A stretch of 64,000 bases of DNA, from NCBI GenBank assembly GCA_019750135.1, contig JAIEOV010000010.1:307878-371877 (forward strand), in the 5' to 3' direction. Source of the DNA: Reyranella sp. Lineage in GTDB: Bacteria; Pseudomonadota; Alphaproteobacteria; Reyranellales; Reyranellaceae. The notes under the pieces were generated by a model that saw only the letters and a list, made by a program, of their open reading frames with translations, had not been told where the DNA came from and did not search any database. Within the stretch, counting starts at the first letter, position 1; every line of letters begins with the position of its first letter. This document shows, in pieces, positions 63,633-64,000 of this stretch. The translations under genes were made by a program, and so were the position numbers.

Positions 63633-63791
63633 CGTGAGTTCGCCCGTTACGAGGCCTTCGTGCCACGGGCCCATGCGCAGTATCCGGCGCAGACCAAGGG
63701 CAAGGACGAGCGTGACGCGGGCAATGTCAGGCGCAATGCCATCGCCGGGGCTCGCAGCTCGACAGTTAAGCGGCGGTCAAGCTGCACTTAG
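63633..63791 (+). pseudogene. IS21-type transposase (IstA) remnant
   Basis: The frame reads REFARYEAFVPRAHAQYPAQ then TKGKDERDAGNVRRNAIAG and stops at 63791. It resembles the conserved IstA segment (PQTKGKVE...YVRRNALAGR), with changed residues and no start, so it is a decayed fragment. A recognisable complete IS was not found. Confidence 0.5.
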
Positions 63792-64000
63792 CCCTATTTC
63801 GAGGACTGGAAAACCGGTCACTGCGTTATCCAGAAAGTCCTTGTGAACAACGGTAGGACGTGAGTCGACACTCGTGATCGGCCACGCGCGAGCTGCGCCA
63901 CAGTCGTGTCCCGCAAGGGTGATCTAGAGCGTCGCGCGTGAAATAGGAATCGACAGGGGATTCCCAAGGAATCGGAAATCTGATTCAAGATGCTGGCTGG
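63792..64000. other. Mobile-element debris at the window edge
   Basis: No gene recognised. It contains GATTCC-CAA-GGAATC, a 6-bp-arm inverted repeat (63960-63974), followed by AATCTGATTCAAGATGCTGG, a style common at the 5' side of IS5/IS630-type elements. The rest lies beyond the window. Confidence 0.35.

Noticed and set aside
63441..63674. 77-codon minus-strand frame near the window end
   Set aside because: No ribosome site, overlaps the upstream part of the IS21-like remnant, and has no recognisable motif.

Overview
The window looks like the origin-proximal part of a high-GC alphaproteobacterial chromosome. Supporting genes are hemE/hemH/hemJ next to ppsR, glnD, mnmE, mnmG-rsmG-parA-parB with two perfect parS sites, and holA/leuS/DUF3576. 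Xanthine-oxidase-type enzymes, a Bug-type solute-binding protein and a LigD/Ku pair fit a soil or freshwater Rhodospirillales/Hyphomicrobiales relative. Reyranella-like is my best guess and is not proven. I saw no tRNA, rRNA or CRISPR.

Layout. 1-9.2 kb: truncated amino-acid-binding protein, an RND efflux pair, divergent aldo/keto reductase and SDR, MsrA, and an MFS/TetR pair with two matching operators. 9.8-15.7 kb: small basic protein, LysR regulator, NTF2-like protein, an M20 hydrolase with unusual metal ligands, a large membrane protein and a C45 acyltransferase-like hydrolase. 15.7-18.4 kb: hemE-hemH-hemJ on the minus strand, then the hemE/ppsR gap, which is where oriC lies in Caulobacter and Rickettsia. 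18.4-26.9 kb: ppsR, a Bug protein, a 162-bp palindromic element, glnD, and higBA running into an HHH protein and mnmE. 26.9-36.6 kb: accessory block between mnmE and mnmG (PaoABC-like aldehyde oxidoreductase, LigD and Ku, pyrophosphatase, small enzymes). 36.7-41.0 kb: mnmG, rsmG, parA, parB.

41.3-55.0 kb: a second accessory block, separating parB from holA. It starts with an encapsulated ferritin and its encapsulin shell. A cytoplasmic hybrid histidine kinase with nine PAS-like repeats follows, then a divergent OmpR-type response regulator. After that come five small genes for peptides with 19-residue double-glycine leaders. Four of these end in their own hairpin terminator and all carry related upstream sequence. 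An HlyD-type adaptor and a C39-peptidase ABC exporter follow directly. This is the most novel-looking system here: a duplicated family of unmodified secreted peptides with its own leader-cutting exporter and a plausible two-component controller beside it. The mature peptides have no cysteine and a marked polar/apolar alternation, so they could be bacteriocins, signals or self-assembling peptides.

55.0-61.2 kb: holA, a TPR/O-GlcNAc-transferase-like protein in the slot where lptE is expected, leuS and the DUF3576 lipoprotein. 61.2-64.0 kb: lower-GC recombinant DNA with a P4-type integrase, an AlpA-like regulator and a decayed IS21-type transposase. All calls come from reading the sequence; no database search was run.
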